In this document: positions 7,866 to 14,016 of the stretch, piece by piece
Numbering within the stretch: the first letter of the stretch is position 1
How the letters are laid out: every line of letters begins with the position of its first letter
DNA from: a virus
DNA length: 23,152 nt
IMG/VR virus record: IMGVR_UViG_3300036045_000508
Span: 1-23,152 of that record
Strand: one strand, 5' to 3'
Made by a program: the position numbers and the translations under genes
Notes under the pieces: generated by a model
The model's input: the letters and a program-made list of their open reading frames with translations, nothing else
Told to the model about the DNA's origin: nothing
Databases searched by the model: none

Positions 7866-8665
7866 GCCGCAGCTCCCCAGCAGCGATCCTGCCAGGCGCA
7901 GGCGCCCTGCCAATCGCCGCCGCTGCGGCCGCCGCGGCAGAACACCGAGGTGCGCTCGTGCGCTACCCGCGGCAGCAACTCCTCGGCGGCGCTCGCGCGG
8001 GCGACCTCCACCGCGCGGTCGCTCATCGACTGGGCGAGGCTCGGGTCGAACGGGACAAGCTCGCTGTAGAGCTCCATGGTGTCGCGGTTGAGCGCCGTGA
8101 AGAGCGCCGGGTTCGGCAGCTCGAGATAGGCCTGGTAGAGCGCGATCTGCGCCGCGTAGACCGGCTTCGACAGCACGAGCCCGCGCTTCACCACGTCCTT
8201 CCATGACGACGCCCCGAGTGCCTTGTTCTCCCAGAGCGCCGGGTAGCTGAGCGGGACCGGGCCGGCGACCAGGCAGCCGTCGATGTGACCCTTGAACCGG
8301 CCACCGAGCGCGGTGAAGCCGAACTGCTGCCCGTCGCTCCGCTCCGTCCGGAGGTCGAAGCCGGCGAGGCGCAGCCATCCGGCGACGATGTCCTCGCCGC
8401 GGTGCCCGGCCTCGAAGATGCGCAAGGTCCGCGGCTCGAAGTCGCGGCCCTCGTCCTTCGGCACCGCGAGGTAGTCGTACTGGATCTGGCGCGGGCAGGC
8501 CCGGCCGAGACCGGAGGTGCTGACGTAGCTGCGCGGGGCCTGCTGTTGCTGACGGGCGACAAGCCCCCGGTCGATCGCCGCGGCGATCAGTGCCGTGGTG
8601 TCCGGGAGGGCGAGCGGCCCGCCGTACTGGCAGCCGGAGCCACTGTTGAGATCGACGACGGTCAC
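7862..8665 (-). CDS. PD-(D/E)XK exonuclease, RecB/Cas4-like
   Basis: A 267-residue nuclease starting at a GTG that overlaps the HNH stop (GTGA). The motifs of the RecB nuclease family are intact: Glu91 in GHRGEDIVAGWL, Asp129 in GRFKGHIDG, Glu146-Asn-Lys148 in ALWENKAL, and Gln173 in AAQIALYQAY (the QxxxY motif). One N-terminal cysteine (Cys57, in LGRACPRQIQYDY) and three near the C-terminus (Cys243, Cys256, Cys262) resemble the Cas4/AddB iron-sulphur staple, although the first C-terminal spacing is long. It probably resects DNA ends to make single strands for the Sak4-like and SSB-like proteins of the same operon. Translation from the first in-frame ATG upstream would overlap the HNH gene heavily, so the GTG is preferred. 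Confidence 0.85.
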   Translation of the reverse strand: MTVVDLNSGSGCQYGGPLALPDTTALIAAAIDRGLVARQQQQAPRSYVSTSGLGRACPRQIQYDYLAVPKDEGRDFEPRTLRIFEAGHRGEDIVAGWLRLAGFDLRTERSDGQQFGFTALGGRFKGHIDGCLVAGPVPLSYPALWENKALGASSWKDVVKRGLVLSKPVYAAQIALYQAYLELPNPALFTALNRDTMELYSELVPFDPSLAQSMSDRAVEVARASAAEELLPRVAHERTSVFCRGGRSGGDWQGACAWQDRCWGAAA

Positions 8666-9102
8666 GACTTCCGCCCTCGGCTGCCATCGCGATGCCGCAG
8701 CCCATGACATCGCATGCACAGCCAGATGACATCCAGCCGTCGGGAGTAGTCGGTGTGATGAGCCTCTAGCTCTGCCGACCGACCGCAGTCCGCGCACGCG
8801 TCAGGTCTCGGTAGGCGTCCTTTTTTCAGCGCGCGTCTGACGGCAGCATGCGCTCGGCTGCGGTCGCGATTCCGGACGCGCCACGCACGCTGTATGGCGG
8901 CGTGGGTTTCTGGATTGCGCTTCGCCCGGACGTAGGCGCGGCTGTACTCTCGATGGCAGTCCTTGCAGACAGCTGCTCGCCCGTCAGATTTGCACAGCGT
9001 ACGCCGAGGAAAGTCGAGCAGCCATCGTGGTGTTCGACACGTGCTGCACGTCTTCATTCGCGCGAAGTCCGGCGCGATGCTGTTCGGGTTCAGGTCGATC
9101 AT
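8662..9102 (-). CDS. HNH endonuclease with two zinc-binding cysteine sets
   Basis: A 146-residue nuclease. The ATG at 9102 follows a GAGG box by seven bases. The N-terminal half has CxxC pairs at 19/22 and 46/49 (TCSTC and VCKDC), a treble-clef-like knuckle also seen in recombination endonuclease VII-like proteins. A basic helical linker (about 50-98) follows. The C-terminal half is the HNH core: CADC (103/106), the His115-His116 pair in EAHHTDY, and CMRCHGLRH (129-137). It is joined by GTGA to the exonuclease gene. It could cleave branched or specific DNA during replication or packaging, or be a homing nuclease. The opposite-strand frames over it lack any motif. Confidence 0.88.
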   Translation of the reverse strand: MIDLNPNSIAPDFARMKTCSTCRTPRWLLDFPRRTLCKSDGRAAVCKDCHREYSRAYVRAKRNPETHAAIQRAWRVRNRDRSRAHAAVRRALKKGRLPRPDACADCGRSAELEAHHTDYSRRLDVIWLCMRCHGLRHRDGSRGRKS

Positions 9103-9112
9103 GGGAGGCACC

Positions 9113-9484
9113 TCAGAACGGCAGGGGGTCGTCGTAGGTCGTGCCGGTGCGTTCGAGCTGGGCTGCCTGGCGCTGCATGCTCTCAACGTAGCCGGTGACC
9201 GCCGCCTCGATCAGCTGGTCGATCTCCGCGGAGGTGCGGTCGAGGAACGGCGCCATCAAACCGAGCGCGGTCAGGGCTTCGGCGAAGGGCGGCCGGGCGT
9301 CCTTCAGCGCCTGGGTCTCGCGGGCGGTCTTGTCGATCATGGCGTCGGTCCTCGTGGCGAGCGCCGCGCCGATGTCCTGGCAGCGTCGCGAGCAGAAGCG
9401 GTGGTAGGGGAAGTCCGCGTGGCGGAGGCCGCGGCAGAAGCCGAAGCCGCGCGCCTCGCGGAGGCAGATCGCGCAGAGGGCTAT
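9113..9484 (-). CDS. DUF6511 protein with SSB-like C-terminal tip; start codon unclear
   Basis: The core is CAICLREARGFGF, FCSRRCQDIGA, MIDKTARETQALKDARPPFAEALTALGLM and IDQLIEAAVTGYVESMQRQ. It matches DUF6511, a prophage family, as I recall it. CxxC (residues 4/7) and Cys31/Cys35 make a probable zinc ribbon. The protein ends in TTYDDPLPF, very like the DDDIPF tip of bacterial SSB. The start is a problem: no ATG, GTG or TTG occurs in frame near the family start. The coordinate given is an ATA overlapping the TAG of the upstream gene (ATAG). The nearest in-frame ATG lies deep inside that upstream gene. Possible explanations are a non-canonical start, a frameshift fusion with the upstream gene, or a sequencing error. 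About 123 residues if the ATA is used. Confidence 0.72.
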   Translation of the reverse strand: MALCAICLREARGFGFCRGLRHADFPYHRFCSRRCQDIGAALATRTDAMIDKTARETQALKDARPPFAEALTALGLMAPFLDRTSAEIDQLIEAAVTGYVESMQRQAAQLERTGTTYDDPLPF

Positions 9485-9708
9485 CCCAGCAAGAGCCGGG
9501 TGAGGTCCGCGCTGTCCTCCGGCTGGGCCCGGATGCGCTCCGAGCCCATCACCACGAAGCGGCAGATCGCCGCGCTCGCCATCGCCTCGAGGTCCGCGAG
9601 CGTTAGCGACGACACGGGTGCTGCGAGCCTTCCACGGCCTTCGAGCCATCTGCCGATCTCCCTCGCCGCCTCGCGCGTGACGTGCGCCTGCCACTCGTCC
9701 GGGGTCAC
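9481..9708 (-). CDS. Small hypothetical protein upstream of DUF6511
   Basis: About 75 residues from the GTG at 9708; a CTG at 9720 that would overlap the preceding stop (CTGA) is the alternative. I recognise no family. The sequence VTPDEWQAHVTREAAREIGRWLEG is amphipathic and helical, followed by LTLADLEAMASAAICRFVVMGSERI, another two helices. No metal site and no membrane segment are seen. It lies between the SSB-like gene and DUF6511, and its stop overlaps the presumed start of DUF6511, so the two may be translationally coupled or even joined by frameshifting. Confidence 0.55.
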   Translation of the reverse strand: MTPDEWQAHVTREAAREIGRWLEGRGRLAAPVSSLTLADLEAMASAAICRFVVMGSERIRAQPEDSADLTRLLLG

Positions 9709-9716
9709 CTTAGCGC

Positions 9717-10433
9717 TCAGCCGTTGAGCCAGGCCGGCGTCGCCGCCGGCGCGGGCGTCGCGGCGGGCGCCGGAACTCCAGCCGGGGCGGGCGATGCCTG
9801 CGCGGCCCATGGGGTGCCGGCGGTGGCCGGAGCCGGCGTGGTCCAGGCCGGTGCGGTTACTGCTGCCTCGACCTTCCGCGGCTTGGCGTTGACCGGATCT
9901 GGCGGGACGATCTCGCCGCGCAGCACCGCGGCGTACTGCGGCTCGTCCGGCGTCACCACGTTGGCGAGCTTGTTGGCGTCCTTGTAGTTGGGGTTCGACG
10001 CCGGCTCGACCATGATGCGGGCGACGAAGACGATGCCGTCGAGCTGCCGCAGACCGTGGATGACCCGCTTCGACTTCGCCGCTGCGCTGTCGTCCTTCGG
10101 ATCGAGGCCGAGCGCGCTGTCGATCATCGCCCGGAAGGCGCTCTTGGCGATGTTCCAGCCCTTCGACTGGCCCTTCTCGTCGACCTTGCCGCCGGAGACG
10201 GTGAAGGTCTGCCAGAACTTCCGCCGGGCGAACGGGCCCTCGACCACGGTGAACTCGCAGTCGAGGAGCTTCACCTCGCTCGAGCCCGAGGCCTTGAGCA
10301 GACCGGCGTCGGTGGGCGTGGCGCCGTTGAGCCCCCCCGGGCGGATGGTCATCGCGACGCGGGCGAAGGTGCCGTCGGGGATCAGCTCGCCCACCGGCGC
10401 CATTTGCGGCTGGGCATCGTTGAGGTCGTACAT
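9717..10433 (-). CDS. Putative phage single-stranded DNA-binding protein
   Basis: A 238-residue protein with an AGGA box ahead of the ATG. Residues 1-150 are a compact, beta-rich domain with conserved-looking segments (GTFARVAMTIRPGG, LLDCEFTVVEGPFARRKFWQTFTVSG, KGWNIAKSAFRAMIDSALGL, IVFVARIMVEP). Segments of this kind are seen in phage proteins encoded beside Sak4-like ATPases. The last 55 residues are a Pro/Ala-rich, presumably disordered tail ending in AWLNG. An ordered OB-like core plus a flexible tail, beside a recombinase gene, argues for an SSB role. This rests mainly on context; I cannot confirm the fold. Unlike true SSB the tail has no acidic tip, but the DUF6511 protein two genes downstream does. 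Confidence 0.6.
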   Translation of the reverse strand: MYDLNDAQPQMAPVGELIPDGTFARVAMTIRPGGLNGATPTDAGLLKASGSSEVKLLDCEFTVVEGPFARRKFWQTFTVSGGKVDEKGQSKGWNIAKSAFRAMIDSALGLDPKDDSAAAKSKRVIHGLRQLDGIVFVARIMVEPASNPNYKDANKLANVVTPDEPQYAAVLRGEIVPPDPVNAKPRKVEAAVTAPAWTTPAPATAGTPWAAQASPAPAGVPAPAATPAPAATPAWLNG

Positions 10434-10455
10434 CGGGGTTTCCTGTTGCTCGGGG

Positions 10456-11304
10456 TCAGAGGGCGGACGCGGCGGCCGCCGCGTTGATCTTGGCGAGGAG
10501 CTGGCCGAGGTCGGGCGGCTCGGTCATGTCGAGGCGGCCGGAGCGGTCCTTGGCCGGCAGGCCGTAGGGGTTGCCCGCCCGACAGACGAGACGGCGCTCG
10601 GCCGACTTGTCGTCGAGGACGTAGCCGCCGTTGGCGTCGCGGCCGAAGAGATGCATCGACAGTACCTGGTCGACGATGCCGGGGAGCTCGCGCCCCGCCT
10701 TCGAGCCCTCCATCTGCGGCTGCCAGGTGACGGTGTTGAACTCGTCGGTCACCTTCTCGAGCACCCCGACGAAGATCACGGTCTTGCCGGGCGCGTGCTG
10801 CAGGTGCTTCAGCGCCTGGATCACCTCGCGGCCGAGCAGACCGTAGGCGCCGCGCACGTCGGGCTTGCCGCTGCGCTCCGAGATCGCCTCCGGCTGCTGC
10901 TTGGCGTAGAGCATCGCTTGCCGGGTCAGGTCGGTGATCGAGTCGACGAAGACGATCGACTTGGTGGCGAGGAACACTTCCAGCCCGCTGTCGCAATAGA
11001 CGGCGCGGACGTGCTCGAAGTGCGCGGTGCTGTACCAGGAGGCGGCATCCTGCGCCGGGTCGGCGCCGCCGATCAGCACCGCGAGGTCGCGGAAGTCGCC
11101 GAAGCTCCGAACCGGGATGCTGGCGCCGCGCCAGTCCTGCACCGACTTCATTCCGGCCTCGAGGTCGAGGCAGACGGTCTCGGCCTCGGGCAGCGACTTC
11201 AGGAGCGTGGTCTTGCCGATGCCGGGCGGGCCGAAGATCGCGAACGAGGTCTTGTTGGCGGCCGCCGACAGCCGTTCGTCGGCGCTGATGATGCGAAGGG
11301 CCAT
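10456..11304 (-). CDS. Sak4-like (AAA_24) RecA-fold recombination ATPase
   Basis: A 282-residue ATPase starting at an ATG six bases after GGGAG. Walker A is FGPPGIGKTTL (from residue 24, Lys31). Walker B is IVFVDSITD (Asp121), followed by a sensor strand TVIFVGVLEKVTDEF. The fold and length fit the AAA_24 phage nucleotide-binding family that includes Sak4, a RecA/Rad51-like single-strand annealing protein of phages. It would pair homologous single strands during element replication or repair, working with the SSB-like product of the next gene and the RecB-like exonuclease of the same operon. The protein ends in an alanine-rich helix (KINAAAAASAL). An alternative is a generic phage ATPase with no strand-annealing activity. 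Confidence 0.82.
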   Translation of the reverse strand: MALRIISADERLSAAANKTSFAIFGPPGIGKTTLLKSLPEAETVCLDLEAGMKSVQDWRGASIPVRSFGDFRDLAVLIGGADPAQDAASWYSTAHFEHVRAVYCDSGLEVFLATKSIVFVDSITDLTRQAMLYAKQQPEAISERSGKPDVRGAYGLLGREVIQALKHLQHAPGKTVIFVGVLEKVTDEFNTVTWQPQMEGSKAGRELPGIVDQVLSMHLFGRDANGGYVLDDKSAERRLVCRAGNPYGLPAKDRSGRLDMTEPPDLGQLLAKINAAAAASAL

Positions 11305-11413
11305 GCGGACTCCCGATGATGGCGGTGGGTTGATGGACGAGCGGCGGGGATTGACCGGGCGCCGAAGGAGGGCCTGCCCGACCTCGCGGTGCGGGCTGCC
11401 CCGCCGCCCGTGA

Positions 11414-11899
11414 TCAGCGCTCCTCGCGGAGCGACAGACGGAAGGTCGGCTTGCCCGGCTTCACCGTGCGGGCGGCCTCGAACCCCTCGCGGATCGAAGC
11501 CGGCCAGGCCGCGTACTTCCGCTCCGAGATCCGGAAACTCGTCTCGACATACTCGGCGGGATCGTCGCCGGCGGCACGGATGCGCGCGACCAAGCCGCCC
11601 AGCGCTGCCTGGTCCCATTCGACCTTCTTCGGCAGGTCGGCGATCACCGTGACCTCGCCGTCGTCGAGCCGGACCGTGCCGGAGTCCTTGCCCTCGGCCC
11701 GGCGCGCGGCTGCTGCGCGGTCGCCGTAGCGGAGGGCGATGGCGCCGTTCAACCAGTCGGCCAGATGCCGAGCGGCCTTTGCGGCGTCCTCGGCCTCCTC
11801 CTGCAGGACGGCAAGGAGATCGGCGGGGAGCGCCGCGATCTCGCCGATCGGCATCGTCGGCAGGTCGCCGAGGCGGGGGCGGTTGGCGGGGGCGGTCAC
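11414..11899 (-). CDS. Hypothetical phage protein (161 aa)
   Basis: A GTG at 11899 begins directly after the stop of the preceding gene. The 161-residue product has an acidic helical middle (LLAVLQEEAEDAAKAARHLADWL), a beta hairpin (GTVRLDDGEVTVIADLPKKVEWDQ) and a C-terminal segment typical of a conserved phage protein (YAAWPASIREGFEAARTVKPGK). I cannot name the family or a function. The combination precedes recombination ATPase genes in similar early operons as far as I recall, so a host-takeover or recombination accessory role is possible. No membrane segment, signal or metal cluster. Confidence 0.65.
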   Translation of the reverse strand: MTAPANRPRLGDLPTMPIGEIAALPADLLAVLQEEAEDAAKAARHLADWLNGAIALRYGDRAAAARRAEGKDSGTVRLDDGEVTVIADLPKKVEWDQAALGGLVARIRAAGDDPAEYVETSFRISERKYAAWPASIREGFEAARTVKPGKPTFRLSLREER

Positions 11900-12241
11900 T
11901 TACGCGGCCTCCTCGGTGATGACGTGGGAAGCGAAGTCGGGGAGCGCTCCCTTCCTGCGGGCCCGGGCGACGGCGTAATAGCTGTAGTCCTCGGGCCCGT
12001 GCCGCTGCTGGACGAGGTGGACAAGGCCGCGCTCGGCGAGGTCGTGGGCGCGGGCGGCAAGGAGCCCGAGCGCCGCGCGCGCCGGGCTGTCGGCGAAGCG
12101 GCCGAAGCCGGTGCGGTCGAGCGCGAGGTAGCCGCGGTGATACTCGAGGACGGCGCCGGGCGCGGCCTGCGCCACCCAGGCGCAGAGCTCGATCTCGCTG
12201 ACGCGGGGACGCGGAATCCGGATGACTGGCGCTTTCGCCAT
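11900..12241 (-). CDS. Hypothetical protein, first gene of the early operon
   Basis: A 113-residue basic protein with no recognised family. ISRIPRP-like N-terminal basics (IRIPRPRVSEIELCAWV) are followed by a probable helix-loop with GAVLEYHRGYLALDR, and a winged-helix-like stretch LAARAHDLAERGLVHLVQQRHGPEDYSYYAVARAR. That last segment (helix, then a Gly-containing turn and a strand rich in Tyr) looks like the end of a winged helix, so DNA binding is plausible. It is the first gene after the divergent control region, read from the candidate leftward promoter at 12361-12389. The long leader (about 110 bases) contains a dyad that could be an operator. Confidence 0.62.
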   Translation of the reverse strand: MAKAPVIRIPRPRVSEIELCAWVAQAAPGAVLEYHRGYLALDRTGFGRFADSPARAALGLLAARAHDLAERGLVHLVQQRHGPEDYSYYAVARARRKGALPDFASHVITEEAA

Positions 12242-12336
12242 GGGGGTGTGCTTTCTATTGCGGCTTCGGAACCGTTCAGGTCGCTGCAGGTGCTCCGCGC
12301 GCAGGCGTCTGGCGGTTTCCAGGGGAACTCTTGAGG

Positions 12337-12355
12337 TCGTGACGCGGTGTCATGA
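12337..12355. promoter_or_regulatory. Dyad TCGTGAC-N5-GTCATGA at the presumed leftward transcription start
   Basis: The two 7-base arms pair at six of seven positions around a 5-base centre. The element lies 6 bases downstream of the candidate leftward -10 box, so it would overlap the transcription start of the early operon. It also shares the GTGACNNGGTGTCA core with the iterons at 1462-1751, so one protein could conceivably read both. Function is inference. Confidence 0.4.
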
Positions 12356-12360
12356 GCGGC

Positions 12361-12389
12361 ATCATGCTGCGAATTTTTCGCACCCACAA
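12361..12389 (-). promoter_or_regulatory. Candidate leftward promoter of the early operon
   Basis: Read on the minus strand, TTGTGG (12389-12384) and CATGAT (12366-12361) are separated by exactly 17 bases. The match to -10 is four of six and to -35 three of six, so the call rests on spacing, position ahead of the leftward operon, and the perfect palindrome that fills the spacer. Confidence 0.5.
12368..12382. promoter_or_regulatory. Operator 1: perfect dyad TGCGAA-TTT-TTCGCA
   Basis: A perfect 15-bp inverted repeat with 6-bp arms and an AT-only centre. It occupies the spacer of the candidate leftward promoter, so a bound repressor would block RNA polymerase. The reverse-complementary sequence recurs at 13841-13855 in the matching position of a second promoter. 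The adjacent XRE gene is the obvious candidate for its ligand (inference). Confidence 0.65.
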
Positions 12390-12433
12390 GGGAGAAAATT
12401 GCTGCACTGGAACCTCGCGACAAACTCCGCTAG

Positions 12434-12799
12434 ATGAACGGGGACGCGGGCGACACGGGGCGGCGGGTGGATCACGACGAGAAGCAGGCGCTGGCCCGGT
12501 TCGCCGACATCTCGACCGACGCGACCGCCTGGCGGATGCGCGCTTCGCGGATGGCGCTCGGCCTGAACTCGAAGGAGATGGCCGAGCAGCTCAAGATGCC
12601 GACGACGAGCTACAGCGCCTATGAGAACGGCAAGGCGCACCCGAAGCTCGCGGCCATTCGCTACCTCTACCGCCAGTACGACATCAGCTTCGACTTCATC
12701 CTCTACGGCGATTTCCGGCGCCTGCCCGCCGACCTCCAGCAGCGGATCTTCGACGCCATGCTTTCGATGCAAAGCCCCAAGGGTCCGCCAGAAGCGTAA
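12434..12799 (+). CDS. XRE-family HTH transcriptional regulator, probable lysogeny repressor
   Basis: A 121-residue protein. Residues 31-90 form a Cro/CI-type helix-turn-helix: WRMRASRMALGLNSKEMAEQ, KMPTTSYSAYENGKAHPKLA and AIRYLYRQYDISFDFILYGD. That is five helices ending in the (F/W)xxxGD signature of the family. The 30-residue N-terminal arm is charged, and the C-terminal 25 residues are helical and may dimerise it. There is no peptidase or LexA-like domain, so release would need another signal. It is transcribed away from the early operon, with operator 1 in the shared 192-bp gap, the usual layout of an autoregulated phage repressor. The start has no strong Shine-Dalgarno; an internal ATG at residue 33 would remove the first helix, so the long form is preferred. 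Confidence 0.82.
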   Translation: MNGDAGDTGRRVDHDEKQALARFADISTDATAWRMRASRMALGLNSKEMAEQLKMPTTSYSAYENGKAHPKLAAIRYLYRQYDISFDFILYGDFRRLPADLQQRIFDAMLSMQSPKGPPEA

Positions 12800-12875
12800 G
12801 GCTCACCGGGAGCAGCCGGCGGATCATCAGCATGAGGCGGATCGCGGGACCGGCGTCAATCATGGTGCGGCACTA

Positions 12876-12902
12876 CACTCCCTGGTAATCGCAATGGGAG
12901 TG
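12876..12902. repeat. Inverted repeat CACTCCC-N13-GGGAGTG between the convergent regulators
   Basis: Perfect 7-bp arms around a 13-base loop, 77 bp after the XRE stop and about 105 bp beyond the LuxR stop. It could form a hairpin, but no T-run follows on either strand, so an intrinsic terminator is not well supported. An operator is the alternative. Confidence 0.45.
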
Positions 12903-12928
12903 AAATCTACCTATGGTTGCTTCGGCAA

Positions 12929-12984
12929 GATGGGAAATTCCGAAGATCGCGCGGCGCCGGCCGCCCGCGATGGGCAATCCCGAA
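12929..12984. repeat. Two near-identical 16-bp dyads 40 bp apart
   Basis: GATGGGAAATTCCGAA (12929-12944) and GATGGGCAATCCCGAA (12969-12984) match at 14 of 16 bases. Each has a GGG/CCC-type inner dyad. They lie in the 207-bp gap between the convergent XRE and LuxR genes, where no gene is visible. A spacing of 40 bp is close to four helical turns, which would place two bound proteins on one face (inference). Confidence 0.45.
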
Positions 12985-13006
12985 CCTGCAGGGACGGATC
13001 GAGCGC

Positions 13007-13735
13007 CTAGGCGATGAGGCCGAGGGTGATCGCCTTGGCGACCGCCTGGGTGGTCGATGCGCAATCCAGGCGTCTGCGCGCTCGCGCCAGGCGCTCCTCG
13101 ACGGCCCGGCCCGTGATTCCAAGCGTTTCCCCCACCACCTCGGCCTTCAGTCCGATCGCCACGCCGGCAAGGGCTTCCCGCTCCTGCGGCCGCAGTCGGA
13201 CCTGCTCGCCGGGAAGCTCGACGTGGCAGAAGGCCAAGTGGAAGTCCTGTACGACGTGTCGCACGCCGATCATGTAGCCGCGGCTCAGCGGCTGCTCGAG
13301 GGGTGCGTTGATCTTGAACAGGCCGCGCCGGCCGCGCGGCCCGAAGACGGCTACGTCGAAGCCATGCCACCATCCGTCGCCCAGGGCCTCACGCACGACG
13401 ATGGCCCACCGCTGCCGCGCCGCGCGGACGTCGGGCGGCGAGGCGTCGACAAGGCATGCCGGCTCCCAGGCCCGCGGCTCCGTCAGCTGCATCCGCTCGA
13501 AGAGATCGTAGTCCACCTCGTGCCGCCGGTTGCGGACGTAGTCGTCGGCGAGGGCCCTGATCGGCGGACTGGCGGAGACCTCGATGCGCGCGCCCTCGAC
13601 CAGGGGCACGGCGTGGCGATACCGCGCCTTGGTGATGCCGAGCGCGTGCAGCCGGTCGCGCATCTCGTCGAAGATCGGCGCGAGCGACGGAAGGGTGCGG
13701 TCGATTACCTCGACCGCACGGATGTGCCGGTTCAT
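13007..13735 (-). CDS. LuxR-family regulator with autoinducer-binding-like domain (solo)
   Basis: A 242-residue regulator. The ATG at 13735 follows GAGG by about seven bases; the upstream frame to 13825 has no such signal. Residues about 10-165 are LuxR autoinducer-domain-like: Tyr66, Asp75, Trp90 and the strand GFDVAVFGP (125-133) can be aligned. The Asp-Pro pair of acyl-homoserine-lactone receptors reads Asp-Tyr here. Residues 181-242 are a GerE helix-turn-helix (LRPQEREALAGVAIGLKAEV, GETLGITGRAVEERLARARR) ending in AVAKAITLGLI. No luxI-like synthase is in the window, so it is a LuxR solo within a lysogeny-control region. It could couple element behaviour to cell density or another small molecule. 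Confidence 0.85.
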   Translation of the reverse strand: MNRHIRAVEVIDRTLPSLAPIFDEMRDRLHALGITKARYRHAVPLVEGARIEVSASPPIRALADDYVRNRRHEVDYDLFERMQLTEPRAWEPACLVDASPPDVRAARQRWAIVVREALGDGWWHGFDVAVFGPRGRRGLFKINAPLEQPLSRGYMIGVRHVVQDFHLAFCHVELPGEQVRLRPQEREALAGVAIGLKAEVVGETLGITGRAVEERLARARRRLDCASTTQAVAKAITLGLIA

Positions 13736-13809
13736 AGGAGCCTCTGCGTTAGGATGATTCTCTGCCCTGGCGATCCACTTATGCGGTCGCGAGGTCGGAA
13801 GCGAGAGCC

Positions 13810-13824
13810 TGCCGAAAACTCGCA
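13810..13824. promoter_or_regulatory. Operator 3 (degenerate): TGCCGAAAACTCGCA
   Basis: A 15-bp near match to the TGCGAA-AAA-TTCGCA dyad, with both arms altered. It lies 17 bp upstream of operator 2, upstream of luxR on one side and of the integration operon on the other. It may be a weaker co-operative site; it may also be chance in GC-rich DNA. Confidence 0.3.
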
Positions 13825-13833
13825 CGCTTAGGA

Positions 13834-13862
13834 TTGACGCTGCGAAAAATTCGCCGCAATGC
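13834..13862 (+). promoter_or_regulatory. Candidate rightward promoter of the integration operon
   Basis: TTGACG (13834-13839, five of six to the -35 consensus) is followed by 17 bases and CAATGC (13857-13862, a weak -10). The spacer is filled by the operator dyad exactly as in the leftward early promoter, and this parallel is the main support. The long leader before the first gene (about 150 bases) has no other signal I can see. Confidence 0.45.
13841..13855. promoter_or_regulatory. Operator 2: TGCGAA-AAA-TTCGCc
   Basis: Fourteen of fifteen bases equal the reverse complement of operator 1; only the last arm base differs. Relative to its promoter it is in the same place and the same orientation as operator 1. 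This predicts joint control of the early and integration operons by one dimeric regulator. Confidence 0.6.
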
Positions 13863-14016
13863 TGACAGGCACGGGCGGCGGTCTCGCCCGCTGACCCTTC
13901 TCAATCGCGGAGAAGCCGCTCTGGCTATTGCGTCCCCCGCCGAACGTCGCCCCGTCACCGCAGCAGCTCAGACGCCAAGGCGTCCGCAGCGCTCGAACGC
14001 CCTGCATCCCGAGCGA

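Noticed and set aside
12876-12902. An intrinsic terminator for the XRE or LuxR gene
   Set aside because: The hairpin is sound but neither strand has a following run of T.
13834-14016. An upstream extension of the small protein before DUF2924 to a TTG at 13834
   Set aside because: It would place coding sequence across the candidate promoter and operator; the ATG at 14017 gives a protein of the expected size.
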